A stretch of DNA of 44,466 bases from Palsa-147 sp049279675 (lineage in GTDB: Bacteria > Acidobacteriota > Terriglobia > Acidiferrales > UBA7541): NCBI GenBank assembly GCA_049279675.1, contig JBAPOP010000126.1, positions 1-44,466 on the forward strand, given 5' to 3'. Of the stretch, positions 30,303-38,337 are shown piece by piece. The position numbers and the translations under genes are program-made. Numbering within the stretch: the first letter of the stretch is position 1; each line of letters begins with the position of its first letter. Under the pieces are notes generated by a model. That model had not been told where the DNA came from. It searched no databases and saw only the letters and a program-made list of their open reading frames with translations.

Positions 30303-32564
30303 ATGGCATCAGACCCTACGCAGCCCAAAATCTTTTCTAGTTCGATTCGTCCAGCCGTTCGGGTGATCGTGGCCACGACGGCCATGCTCACCTTCATTTC
30401 GTTTTGGCGCGCCGCAGCCGTCGTCCTAAATGACTTGGCTTCATCGGCTTACTACGCCGGCGGCGAAGCCGAGCAGTTCATCGGGAAGACGGCTCCCTGG
30501 TTCATCCTCGCCATTATGGTGTTCTCGTACGCTGTCCGGGCCGTCTACGTCGAGAGTTGCAGCATGTTTGTCCGCGGCGGCGTGTATCGCGTCGTGAAAG
30601 AAGCGCTCGGCGGCACGATGGCGAAGATCTCCGTCTCCGCCTTGATGTTCGATTACGTCCTGACGGGGCCGATCAGCGGCGTCTCTGCGGGCCAGTATCT
30701 CGCTGGAGTTCTCAACGAGCTCTTTGCCTACGGCCACTTGAACATCGTGCTTCCTCCGAACGCCGCCGCGGCGTTTTTCGCCATTCTTGTCACGGTATAT
30801 TTCTGGTGGCAGAACATCAAAGGAATTCCCGAATCGAGCGAGAAGGCGTTGCGCATCATGCAGTTGACGACTGTCATGGTCGTCCTCCTTCTGGGTTGGT
30901 GCGGTTACACGCTTTGGGTGCGTGGCGGTCATCTCCCGCCGTGGCCGATTCCGAGAAACATGCACCACGACAAGGCCGCGCTCGGCTGGCTTTATGGGAC
31001 GAGAATTCCCGAAATGTTCACCTTCATAATTATCATCGTCGGGCTCGGGCATTCGGTGCTGGCCATGAGCGGCGAAGAAACACTGGCACAGGTCTACCGG
31101 GAAATCGAACATCCCAAACTTCCGAACCTGAAAAAGACCGGGCTAGTAATATTCATCTACAGCCTCTTATTTACCTCGCTCGTGTCCTTTTTCGCGGTGA
31201 TGATTATTCCTGACGGGCAGCGGCATCAGTGGACCGAGAATCTGATCGGCGGCCTTGCGATGCATTTGGTCGGACCGTTCCCGCTCCTCCTCGCATTTCA
31301 CGTGTTCGTCGTCGTCGTCGGCACTCTCATTCTTTCCGGAGCGGTAAACACCGCCATCGTCGGTTCAAATGGCGTGCTGAACCGAGTCTCCGAAGACGGT
31401 GTCCTCACCGACTGGTTCCGGCATCCTCACCGGAAGTACGGAACGTCTCACAGAATCATCAACATGGTAGTCATTGGCCAGATCCTGACGATCGTGGTCA
31501 GCCGTGGCGACGTTTCCTTCCTCGCAAACCTCTACGCATTCGGCGTCATTTGGAGCTTTGCGCTGAAAGGCGTTTCCGTGCTGGTGCTTCGCTATACGCA
31601 TCCTCAGGATCGCGAATATCGCGTACCGCTCAATTTCACGATCGCTGGAAAGGAAATTCCTGTCGGGCTCGGCTTGATCACGCTCGTGCTTCTGTCGATT
31701 GCGGTCGTAAACCTCTTCACCAAACCTGATGCGACGATTGCCGGTGTCGTATTCACGATTTTGCTTTTCACCATATTCGAGATCTCCGAAAAGATCATGC
31801 ACAAGCGCCTGGTTGGTGCGCACGTTGAGCTCGACCAGTTCAATCTGGCCCAAGAAGGCGACCTAACGCCGGCGACGGTCGGCGCGCACGCCGGCAATAT
31901 TCTCGTGCCGGTGAGCACGTACTACGCGCTGTATCACCTCGAAGCCGTCTTGCGCCACGTGCGCAATCCTCAGCCTGACATTGTCGTTCTCCACGTCCGC
32001 ATGCTGCGTCGCGCCGCTTCCGGCGAATACGATCTGACGCCCGACCAGCTTTTCAGCACCATCGAGCAATTGCTTTTCACGAAAGTGCTGGCAATGGCGG
32101 AAAAAGAGGGAAGGCCCGTGCGCCTCGCCGTTGCGTCGGCGAATGATCTGTGGGACGCGATTCTCCGCGCTGCCGTAAACCTGAAGTCGTCAGCAATCGC
32201 CGTCGGAAACTCCGCGAAATTGCCAATTACGGAGCAAGCTCGCGAAGTCGGCGTGGCTTGGGAGCGCATGCCTGAACCGCGTCCGCATGTGGCGCTCGAA
32301 ATCTACACGCCCGCGGGCCAGGAGCAGATTTTTTACCTGGGACCTCATGTTCCACGGCTTACGACGAAAGAAATCGACCTGCTGCATAGCGTCTGGCTGC
32401 AACTCAGCGAGAAGCTGGGCAATGAAGAGCTACACCATCACGACATCATCCATTTCGCTTTGGACGAACTCGAGCGGGAAATCGATCAGGGACAGATGCC
32501 GGATGTGATCGAGCGGCTCCGGCAGCACCTGAACGCGATCAAGGACCGCCGGAATTCTACTTAG
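30303..32564 (+). CDS. APC-superfamily transporter with a soluble C-terminal domain
   Basis: A 753-residue protein. Residues 1-500 form an APC-superfamily amino-acid/polyamine-type permease with about twelve membrane helices. The TM1 region holds LNDLASSAYYAGGEAEQFIG, and further helices include the segments DYVLTGPISGVSAGQYLAG and MSGEETLAQVYREIEHPKLP. From about residue 525 the protein is soluble and starts like a universal-stress-type fold (GNILVPVSTYYALYHLEAVL, then IVVLHVRML). Acidic helices rich in His and Glu follow at the C-terminus (NEELHHHDIIHFALDELEREI). Transporters with USP-like tails are known, and the tail probably regulates transport. The substrate cannot be read from sequence. 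Its 3' end overlaps the convergent small membrane protein gene by eight bases. Confidence 0.85.
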   Translation: MASDPTQPKIFSSSIRPAVRVIVATTAMLTFISFWRAAAVVLNDLASSAYYAGGEAEQFIGKTAPWFILAIMVFSYAVRAVYVESCSMFVRGGVYRVVKEALGGTMAKISVSALMFDYVLTGPISGVSAGQYLAGVLNELFAYGHLNIVLPPNAAAAFFAILVTVYFWWQNIKGIPESSEKALRIMQLTTVMVVLLLGWCGYTLWVRGGHLPPWPIPRNMHHDKAALGWLYGTRIPEMFTFIIIIVGLGHSVLAMSGEETLAQVYREIEHPKLPNLKKTGLVIFIYSLLFTSLVSFFAVMIIPDGQRHQWTENLIGGLAMHLVGPFPLLLAFHVFVVVVGTLILSGAVNTAIVGSNGVLNRVSEDGVLTDWFRHPHRKYGTSHRIINMVVIGQILTIVVSRGDVSFLANLYAFGVIWSFALKGVSVLVLRYTHPQDREYRVPLNFTIAGKEIPVGLGLITLVLLSIAVVNLFTKPDATIAGVVFTILLFTIFEISEKIMHKRLVGAHVELDQFNLAQEGDLTPATVGAHAGNILVPVSTYYALYHLEAVLRHVRNPQPDIVVLHVRMLRRAASGEYDLTPDQLFSTIEQLLFTKVLAMAEKEGRPVRLAVASANDLWDAILRAAVNLKSSAIAVGNSAKLPITEQAREVGVAWERMPEPRPHVALEIYTPAGQEQIFYLGPHVPRLTTKEIDLLHSVWLQLSEKLGNEELHHHDIIHFALDELEREIDQGQMPDVIERLRQHLNAIKDRRNST

Positions 32565-32952
32565 CGCCGATTGCCCCGCGTGCGAATGCTGCGGCGCTTA
32601 GCAAGCCGCGCAGGGCCATCACTCCGCCGGCAATACCGAGCGCCAGCGGTGCATCGCGGAATGGAATCCAAGCGATGCTCAGAATCGCGATTCCGGCGAT
32701 CGCAAATGAGCCGGCCCGCATTCGCTCGTGCCACCGCGTTGCAGGAGGTGCCCAGCGCATTCCCGCGCGGGCGCTCCAATAGATCAGAAGCACGCCGAGC
32801 AGGATCCACGTGACCGGACTCGTAGACGGCCTAAGCCGATGCGAGGCCGCGAGCAGCATCAAAAGCGCGCCGAGAAGTAAAAGCACGATCTCATTAAAGA
32901 GGCGGAAGAGATTGGCCGGCGCGGTCGTGGTGGTCGGGGAAGCGCGTTCCAT
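32557..32952 (-). CDS. Small four-helix membrane protein, unknown function
   Basis: A 131-residue protein with four predicted membrane helices: about 20-40 (EIVLLLLGALLMLLAA), 46-63 (VTWILLGVLLIYWSA), 80-97 (AGSFAIAGIAILSIAWI) and 102-125 (APLALGIAGGVMALRGLL). I do not recognise a family. The gene is convergent with, and overlaps by eight bases, the end of the APC transporter gene. It lies head-to-head with trxB, about 155 bases away. The regular hydrophobic pattern and its absence from any other gene's opposite strand support a real gene, but no strong ribosome site is seen before the ATG. Confidence 0.65.
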   Translation of the reverse strand: MERASPTTTTAPANLFRLFNEIVLLLLGALLMLLAASHRLRPSTSPVTWILLGVLLIYWSARAGMRWAPPATRWHERMRAGSFAIAGIAILSIAWIPFRDAPLALGIAGGVMALRGLLSAAAFARGAIGAK

Positions 32953-33030
32953 TCAAGCGCCATTATGCTGCATGGCATTCGCCTAATCAATTTCGCGCGG
33001 GCGCGGCGCGGGCATCTGCCTCGCGAGAGG

Positions 33031-33039
33031 TGTTACAAT
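33031..33039 (+). promoter_or_regulatory. Extended -10 promoter of trxB
   Basis: TGTTACAAT is an extended -10 (TGn plus TACAAT) about 70 bases before the trxB start. The -35 region is GC-rich and does not match. Transcription would begin near 33046. Confidence 0.45.
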
Positions 33040-33107
33040 GCCTACTTCCTCGGTGAATCGCTGCTCTGGTCGCGGGAATCTAATCAGTATTCTTAAAGGA
33101 GTATCGC

Positions 33108-34031
33108 TTGTACAAAGTCATCGTTATCGGCAGCGGTTGCGCTGGACTGACGGCCGCCGTCTACGCGGCTCGCGCCGATCTGAAACCGCTTGTATTGGAT
33201 GGCCACGAACCGGGCGGCCAGCTCGCCCTGACCACAATGGTCGAAAATTTCCCGGGTTTCCCTGACGGCATCCTCGGCCCGCAATTGATCGAGAATATTC
33301 GCAAACAAGCGGAGCGCTTCGGCGCGGAATTTCGCACGGGCGCTGTTTCCAAAGTCGATCTGAGCCAGAGGCCCTTCAAAATTACAGTCGGCAATGACGT
33401 TCTGGAGTGCGAGGCGTTGATTGTGGCGTCAGGCGCTTCAGCGCGCACATTGGGCCTGCCCTCGGAGCGCGAGTTGCTGGGCCACGGGCTGTCCACTTGC
33501 GCGACGTGCGACGGTTATTTTTTTCGCGACAAGGAAATCGTCGTCGTGGGCGGCGGTGATTCTGCCATGGAAGAGGCCACGTTTCTCACCAAGTTCGCCA
33601 AACACGTTACTATCATTCACCGCCGCGACGAGTTCCGCGCATCCAAGATCATGCTCGATCGCGCGCGGGCAAATCCCAAAATCAAATTTCTCACACCCTA
33701 CGTGGTGGAAGAACTCAGTGACGCAGCCAAAAAGAATCTCGACGCCATTCATCTCCGCAATGCAACCACCGGGGAAGTGTCCGTGCTAAAGACAGATGGT
33801 GTTTTCCTCGGCATCGGGCATGATCCGAATACAGCAGTATTTAAGGGTCAACTCGACATGAATCCCGATGGTTACCTCATCGTCAAGGACGGCACCCATA
33901 CGAACGTCGAAGGCGTCTTCGCGGCCGGTGATGTCCACGATCACATTTATCGCCAGGCGATCACTGCTGCCGGCGCCGGTTGCGCGGCGGCCCTCGATGC
34001 GGAGCGCTTCCTTACGGACCACGGACTGTAG
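33108..34031 (+). CDS. trxB: Thioredoxin reductase
   Basis: FAD enzyme that transfers electrons from NADPH to thioredoxin. The 307 residues show the FAD-binding GSGCAGLTAAVYAAR near the N-terminus, the redox-active CATC (Cys131, Cys134) followed by DGYFF, the NADPH-binding GGGDSAMEEA, and the C-terminal FAD segment GVFAAGDVHD. Length is normal. The start is TTG at 33108 with a strong AAAGGAG seven bases upstream, and no ATG gives a complete FAD motif. No thioredoxin gene is adjacent. The conserved segment ending in the C-terminal ITAAGAGCAAALDAERFL confirms the low-molecular-weight type. Confidence 0.96.
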   Translation: MYKVIVIGSGCAGLTAAVYAARADLKPLVLDGHEPGGQLALTTMVENFPGFPDGILGPQLIENIRKQAERFGAEFRTGAVSKVDLSQRPFKITVGNDVLECEALIVASGASARTLGLPSERELLGHGLSTCATCDGYFFRDKEIVVVGGGDSAMEEATFLTKFAKHVTIIHRRDEFRASKIMLDRARANPKIKFLTPYVVEELSDAAKKNLDAIHLRNATTGEVSVLKTDGVFLGIGHDPNTAVFKGQLDMNPDGYLIVKDGTHTNVEGVFAAGDVHDHIYRQAITAAGAGCAAALDAERFLTDHGL

Positions 34032-34151
34032 TGTTATTTGAATCGACCTGAAATTTGCAACGACACTGGCGCGAAGATGCGCTCGCGTGGATAATCCTTT
34101 CCTCATGCTGATCCACAAATCTCTCGCGCGATTCCCGCGAATTTCGCCCTG

Positions 34152-35060
34152 ATGCTTCGAGCCACTCTTCTCCACCTCTCAGAAAGTAAACGCCTCGCGC
34201 GCTGGGCCATGAGCAACGGCCTGAGCCGGAGCGTCGCTCACCGATGGGTTGCCGGAGAAACGCTGGAAGACGCCATCGCCGCCGCGCGCACTCTGAATTC
34301 CGGCGGATTTCCCGTCAGCCTCGATCTCCTCGGAGAAAACGTCCTTGATAAAGAGGGAGCGGGCCGTGCGGCGGACACATACGTCGCCATGTTCGATCGC
34401 ATCGCGGCGGAAAAGCTCAATGGAAATATCTCTCTCAAACTGACTCAGCTCGGGCTCGATCTCGATCCCGCGCTCTGCGAGTCGCTGGTATCGCGAATTG
34501 CCGACTCCGCAGCGCGGCACTCTAATTTCTTGCGAATTGACATGGAAGGATCGCCGTATACGCAGCGCACGGTGGATCTATGCTCGCGTGTGCGTGCAAA
34601 GACAGATGCCGTCGGCACCGTCATTCAATCCTACTTGCGCCGAAGCGAGAAAGACGTTCGCGATCTGATCGCCGTGGGCTGCCGGATCCGCCTGGTGAAA
34701 GGCGCGTACAAAGAGCCGCCCGATATCGCGTTCCCGGCGAAGGCGGACGTAGACGCAAATTTTGTGAATCTGATGAAGTTGCTATTGCCGAGCGGCATCT
34801 ATCACGGAATTGCCACTCACGATCCGAGGATGATCGATGCGACGAAGGTCTTTGCGGCATCGAACGGAATCGGCAAGGAAAAATTCGAATTTCAGATGCT
34901 GTATGGAATTCGTACGGACCTGCAACGGCAGTTGATTGGCGAAGGCTACCGTTTGCGCGTATACATCCCGTTCGGCACGGATTGGTATCCCTACTTCATG
35001 CGCCGTCTCGCCGAACGCCCCGCAAACCTCACATTTTTCCTGCGCAACTTGTTCCGCTAA
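34152..35060 (+). CDS. Proline dehydrogenase
   Basis: FAD-dependent oxidation of proline to pyrroline-5-carboxylate, feeding electrons to the membrane. The 302-residue monofunctional enzyme (PutA PRODH family, PutB type) has the TIM-barrel strand motifs VSLDLLGENV, FLRIDMEGSPYT, CRIRLVKGAYKEP (catalytic Lys region), FEFQMLYGIRTDLQ and RLRVYIPFGTDWYPYFMRRLAERPAN, the last including the substrate-binding arginines (RRxxER). The length matches short bacterial enzymes. The ATG has no clear ribosome site but overlaps the TGA of a 15-codon reading frame. No P5C dehydrogenase gene is adjacent. It is convergent with the methyltransferase gene, 18 bases away. Confidence 0.92.
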   Translation: MLRATLLHLSESKRLARWAMSNGLSRSVAHRWVAGETLEDAIAAARTLNSGGFPVSLDLLGENVLDKEGAGRAADTYVAMFDRIAAEKLNGNISLKLTQLGLDLDPALCESLVSRIADSAARHSNFLRIDMEGSPYTQRTVDLCSRVRAKTDAVGTVIQSYLRRSEKDVRDLIAVGCRIRLVKGAYKEPPDIAFPAKADVDANFVNLMKLLLPSGIYHGIATHDPRMIDATKVFAASNGIGKEKFEFQMLYGIRTDLQRQLIGEGYRLRVYIPFGTDWYPYFMRRLAERPANLTFFLRNLFR

Positions 35061-35078
35061 CCGCGCCGAGCTCGTCCG

Positions 35079-35711
35079 CTACATCTTCTGGCAGACTGCC
35101 ACGCCGTCGCGCAGCGGTACGATGATCGGGAACAATTTCTTCGATTCGTAAATCGCGCGATTGAATTCCTGGATGGCGCTTGTAAATTTATCTTGCGCCC
35201 GCCGCGTGACTTTGCCGGACCAGAGCACGTTGTCGGTGATTATAAGTCCGCCGCTTCGCACGCGAGGCATCGCCCGGCGAAGCGCTTCCGGATATTGATG
35301 CTTGTCCACGTCGATGAAAACGATATCGAACTTGCCCGGCGTCTGCTCGAGTAATTTCAGCGCGTCTCCAACGAGCACTTCCACTCTGCGTTCGACGCCT
35401 GCCCGCGCGAGAAATTCCCGCGCGGTGCGGGCATTCGATGCGTCGCCATCGGTGTAGTAAACGCGTCCTTGCGGACCCACCGCGCGCGCCAGCCAAATCG
35501 TCGAGTATCCGATCGCCGATCCCATTTCGAACACACGCCGCGCTTTCGTCAATTTCGCCATCATGTAGAGAATCCGCGCGCAGGCGGGCCCGATGATTGG
35601 AATATCCCGGCGCTTTGCCAACTTCTCCATTTCGGCGAGCACCGCATCGCGCTTCGGCAGCAAATCGTTCATGTACGTTTCGACTGCCGCGTTGAGAATC
35701 AATCCGTTCAT
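35079..35711 (-). CDS. SAM-dependent O-methyltransferase (Methyltransf_3 family)
   Basis: A 210-residue class I methyltransferase of the catechol-type/YrrM group. Motif I is VFEMGSAIGYSTIWLA (about 60-75), the acidic residue after the second strand is in YYTDGDASN, the post-motif segment FDIVFIDVDKHQYPE carries the metal-ligand aspartates, and ITDNVLWSGKV is the characteristic motif after strand 5. Relatives act on catechols, caffeoyl-CoA or tRNA wobble uridine (TrmR), so the substrate stays open. GGGGA precedes the ATG on the minus strand. It follows the UPF0173 gene on the same strand after 50 bases, probably in one transcript, and is convergent with proline dehydrogenase. Confidence 0.88.
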   Translation of the reverse strand: MNGLILNAAVETYMNDLLPKRDAVLAEMEKLAKRRDIPIIGPACARILYMMAKLTKARRVFEMGSAIGYSTIWLARAVGPQGRVYYTDGDASNARTAREFLARAGVERRVEVLVGDALKLLEQTPGKFDIVFIDVDKHQYPEALRRAMPRVRSGGLIITDNVLWSGKVTRRAQDKFTSAIQEFNRAIYESKKLFPIIVPLRDGVAVCQKM

Positions 35712-35761
35712 AATTTCCCCTTTTGCGTGTCGCGCGCCCGCAGATGCAATCGCAAACGCAA

Positions 35762-36475
35762 TTACTCGAGCGACTCGCCCGCCTTCAGCGCGTGAATCTC
35801 GAGCCCCGCGATATCCTGAGTCAATTCGCGCAATGTCTCCGGGCGCCCGGTAAGAACTGGAAAAGTTCCGTAGTGCATCGGAACGACATGCTTGACGCCG
35901 AGCAGCCGTATCGCCAGCGCTGCTTCGCGCGGGCTCATCGTGTAATAATCTCCGATCGGCAAAAGAGCGAGTTCCGGCGCATAGAGATCGCCGATGATTT
36001 TCATGTCGCCGAAGACCGCCGTGTCCCCCGCGTGATAAACCGTCATCCCGCCCGGCAGCCGGATCACGAACCCGGCCGGCTCGCCGCCGTAAACCATTTT
36101 CCCGTCATCGTCAATTCCGCCCGAATGAACCGCCTGGACCATCGTGGCTGCCACATCGCCAACGGTAACGGTCCCGCCTTTGTTCATGCCCTGAGCCTTC
36201 TCGACGCCCTTCGACGCCAGCCACGCGGACATTTCCACAATGCCAACGATGTCGGGCTTGAATTGCTTCGCGAGGGAAACAACGTCTCCAATGTGATCCG
36301 AGTGGCCATGCGTGATGAACATCAAGTCCACGCGATCCGGCGTCTTCAGCGGCTCGGGACAGGCTGGATTGGTCGATAGCCACGGATCGATCAGGATCAC
36401 GCGTCCCGAAGTCGTTACGATCCGAAATGTAGCGTGGCCAAGCCACGTAATCCGATTCCCCCGCATCCGAAGCAT
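35762..36475 (-). CDS. UPF0173 metallo-beta-lactamase-fold hydrolase
   Basis: A 237-residue metal-dependent hydrolase of the UPF0173 family (metallo-beta-lactamase fold, probably two metal ions). Seen are the N-terminal ITWLGHATFRI (His14), the metal motif HGHSDH (His56, His58, Asp60, His61), the bridging region VYHAGDTAVF, and the C-terminal VPMHYGTFPVL. The physiological substrate of the family is unknown. A strong GAGGGGG precedes the ATG. It is the first gene of a probable two-gene minus-strand unit with the O-methyltransferase, and it is divergent from the ferredoxin gene across a 227-base gap containing the ferredoxin promoter. Confidence 0.92.
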   Translation of the reverse strand: MLRMRGNRITWLGHATFRIVTTSGRVILIDPWLSTNPACPEPLKTPDRVDLMFITHGHSDHIGDVVSLAKQFKPDIVGIVEMSAWLASKGVEKAQGMNKGGTVTVGDVAATMVQAVHSGGIDDDGKMVYGGEPAGFVIRLPGGMTVYHAGDTAVFGDMKIIGDLYAPELALLPIGDYYTMSPREAALAIRLLGVKHVVPMHYGTFPVLTGRPETLRELTQDIAGLEIHALKAGESLE

Positions 36476-36608
36476 GGAACCCCCTCAAACGACGCCACAT
36501 CCGAGCGCGCTAACTTGCGGCAATTCTTCGCGGGCAAGTCACGCCATGCATTCTATCCGCTTCCGCGAACCCGCTTCAACCTTGAGAACGCCATCAGAAC
36601 TGCGTGTC

Positions 36609-36637
36609 TTGTGCCCCCCGCCGATTGATGGTATAAA
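36609..36637 (+). promoter_or_regulatory. Sigma-70-type promoter of the ferredoxin gene
   Basis: TTGTGC (36609-36614) and TATAAA (36632-36637) are 17 bases apart, about 65 bases before the ferredoxin start. A second, weaker pair lies just downstream. The remainder of the 36476-36702 gap shows no further element I can name. Confidence 0.55.
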
Positions 36638-36702
36638 AATTTGTGAGCATTCTTACTGCGATTTGATAGCATTTACCTGGTGACCCTCGAGGAGACGCCC
36701 TT

Positions 36703-36972
36703 ATGGCTTATGTAATCGCCGAACCGTGTATCGGTACCAAGGACACAGCTTGTGTCGATGTGTGTCCTGTAGACTGCATCCATCCGCGCAAGGATGAAGC
36801 AGATTTTGCGAACGAAAAGATGCTCTACATTCATCCCGACGAGTGCATCGATTGCGGCGCCTGCGTGCCGGTTTGCCCCGTGACCGCAATTTTCGCGTTG
36901 GAAGACCTGCCCGAAAAGTGGAACAGCTTTACGCCGATCAACTCCGATTGGTACAAGAACAAGCAGGCTTGA
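36703..36972 (+). CDS. 7Fe ferredoxin (3Fe-4S plus 4Fe-4S)
   Basis: Small cytoplasmic electron carrier, 89 residues. The cysteine pattern is C9-x7-C17-x3-C21 with C25, then C48-x2-C51-x2-C54-x3-C58 followed by Pro. The seven-residue gap in the first set indicates a 3Fe-4S cluster beside a normal 4Fe-4S cluster, as in Azotobacter-type ferredoxin I. The acidic C-terminal extension (EDLPEKWNSFTPIN) is typical of this type. GAGGAG precedes the ATG. It is a single-gene unit between its own promoter and a strong intrinsic terminator. The partner oxidoreductase is not in the window. Confidence 0.94.
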   Translation: MAYVIAEPCIGTKDTACVDVCPVDCIHPRKDEADFANEKMLYIHPDECIDCGACVPVCPVTAIFALEDLPEKWNSFTPINSDWYKNKQA

Positions 36973-37019
36973 AATTTCAGTTCCGGTAGGCGCTCGAACG
37001 GCGCCTGAGCGATGGTCCT

Positions 37020-37051
37020 CGCGGCGAGTCATCTGACTCGCCGCGTTTTTT
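37020..37051 (+). terminator. Intrinsic terminator after the ferredoxin gene
   Basis: Arms at 37020-37030 and 37035-37045 form a perfect 11-bp GC-rich stem with a four-base ATCT loop, followed by six T's (37046-37051). It lies about 48 bases after the ferredoxin stop and 12 bases before the stop of the convergent DUF59 gene, whose transcript would also cross the hairpin but without a T-tract. Confidence 0.85.
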
Positions 37052-37062
37052 CTCTGCTCGCG

Positions 37063-37371
37063 TTAAACGTCGAGTCCCAGCTGCTGCTTTGCTGCCGTAC
37101 TGATCATGCTTGGATTCCACGGCGGTTCCCACACGAGATCCACTCGCACTCCGCTGACGCCGCCCAACTTTCCGACCTCCGCCTTCACCTGTTCCGGAAT
37201 CGAAAGTGCTGCGGGGCATCCTTGCGACGTCAGCGTCATCTTCACGGCGACTTGCCCTGCATCGTCCGTGCTCACGTCGTAGATTAGTCCGAGGTCAACG
37301 ATGTTCACTGGAATTTCTGGGTCGTAGCACCTGCGGAGAGCTTCCATCACCATTTCTCGATCGGCTGCCAC
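37063..37371 (-). CDS. DUF59 (SufT/MIP18-like) Fe-S assembly protein
   Basis: A 102-residue single-domain DUF59 protein of the kind that helps mature Fe-S proteins. The hallmark CYDPEIPVNIVDLGLIYDV is near the N-terminus, MTLTSQGCPAA contains the conserved reactive cysteine, and VWEPPWNPSMIS closes the domain. I chose GTG (37369-37371) because AGGAG stands seven bases before it and the protein then begins just ahead of the domain. The open frame runs much further upstream, but that part is the reverse of the B3/B4 gene. It is convergent with the ferredoxin gene and divergent from the B3/B4 gene. SufT-like function is inferred from family. Confidence 0.9.
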   Translation of the reverse strand: MAADREMVMEALRRCYDPEIPVNIVDLGLIYDVSTDDAGQVAVKMTLTSQGCPAALSIPEQVKAEVGKLGGVSGVRVDLVWEPPWNPSMISTAAKQQLGLDV

Positions 37372-37560
37372 GGGAATACTCCTCTCGGCAGATCGCGTTA
37401 CAAAGTTGCCGGTGATTCCGGCTCGCGTTTGATTCGCTAGGATTCCACACGGTTCCCGGAGTGTCAAACGTGCTGAAATGGCCACGCAAGCAGCCTGCAT
37501 GTAGAATTGTTTCGGCACGACCCGCGGCAATTGCGACGGATCAAAAGGACATCGTTCCGA

Positions 37561-38217
37561 ATGCCAATCGAAGTCGGCGTCGAACTCGAAGGCGTAAAGC
37601 TTGGCGTTCTCGAGCTGGACGGCGTGACCGTAAGCCCTTCCACCGGCGCGCTCGCTGACGAAATCTTGCGCCTCTGCGAGCAAATCCATCGAAGCGTAAC
37701 GGTCGATCAAGTTTCTGAACGCGATTCCGTCCGCGCCGTGCGCGCGATGTTTCGCGCTTGGGGTATCGACCCGGCGCGCTACCGCCCATCGTCGGAAGCC
37801 CTCCTGCGCCGCATCGCACAAGGCAAGGGCCTGTATCGCATCTCGAATGTTGTGGACGCGGGAAATCTCGGATCGCTCGAGACAGGTTGGCCGTATGGAA
37901 TCTATAACCGCGCGCTGATTTCGCCGCCGGTCGTTTTTCGCGCCGGCGAAACAAGCGAGACCTACGAAGGCATCGGCAAACAGACTTGGCATCTCGCCGG
38001 CCGCCCCGTATTAGCCGATAAGAATGGCGCCTTCGGCAGTCCAATCAGCGATTCCGCGCGAACGATGGTGACCGAAGCGGCGCGCAATCTTCTCGGCGTG
38101 ATCTACGCGCCCGCTGGAGCGGCGCCGGGCGCAATCGAGAGCGCGCTTCAAAAACTTGCAGACAGAATCACGCAGTCAGGAGGCGGCGCCGTCGTTCGCA
38201 GCTGCGTCGTCTCGTGA
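37561..38217 (+). CDS. Stand-alone B3/B4-domain protein (PheT editing-domain-like)
   Basis: A 218-residue cytoplasmic protein made almost entirely of a B3/B4 domain, the fold that performs tRNA editing in the beta subunit of phenylalanyl-tRNA synthetase. Visible features are RAMFRAWGIDPARYRPSSEALLRRIAQGKGLYRISNVVD, then GWPYGIYN and EGIGKQTWHLAGRPVLADKNGAFGSPISDSART. The position of the B3/B4 pocket residues is conserved in the family. AAAGGA precedes ATG 37561, and an upstream in-frame TTG lacks support. Stand-alone members exist in many bacteria, but their substrates are not established. A trans-editing or amino-acid binding role is possible. Confidence 0.82.
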   Translation: MPIEVGVELEGVKLGVLELDGVTVSPSTGALADEILRLCEQIHRSVTVDQVSERDSVRAVRAMFRAWGIDPARYRPSSEALLRRIAQGKGLYRISNVVDAGNLGSLETGWPYGIYNRALISPPVVFRAGETSETYEGIGKQTWHLAGRPVLADKNGAFGSPISDSARTMVTEAARNLLGVIYAPAGAAPGAIESALQKLADRITQSGGGAVVRSCVVS

Positions 38218-38337
38218 ATTTAGCAGCACCTGCCGGACGAATGTCGCGTCGAAACCGGGCTTCCGCGAATCGCATCGAACCTCAGGACAATTTCGCGCAG
38301 TAAAGGTATTCTGAATAAGTCCCTTTGGAGCCAGTGA

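Noticed and set aside
37372..37992. Upstream extension of the DUF59 frame (309 codons in total)
   Set aside because: The extra part is the reverse strand of the B3/B4 gene and lacks a ribosome site. The GTG at 37371 has AGGAG at the right distance and fits the family length.
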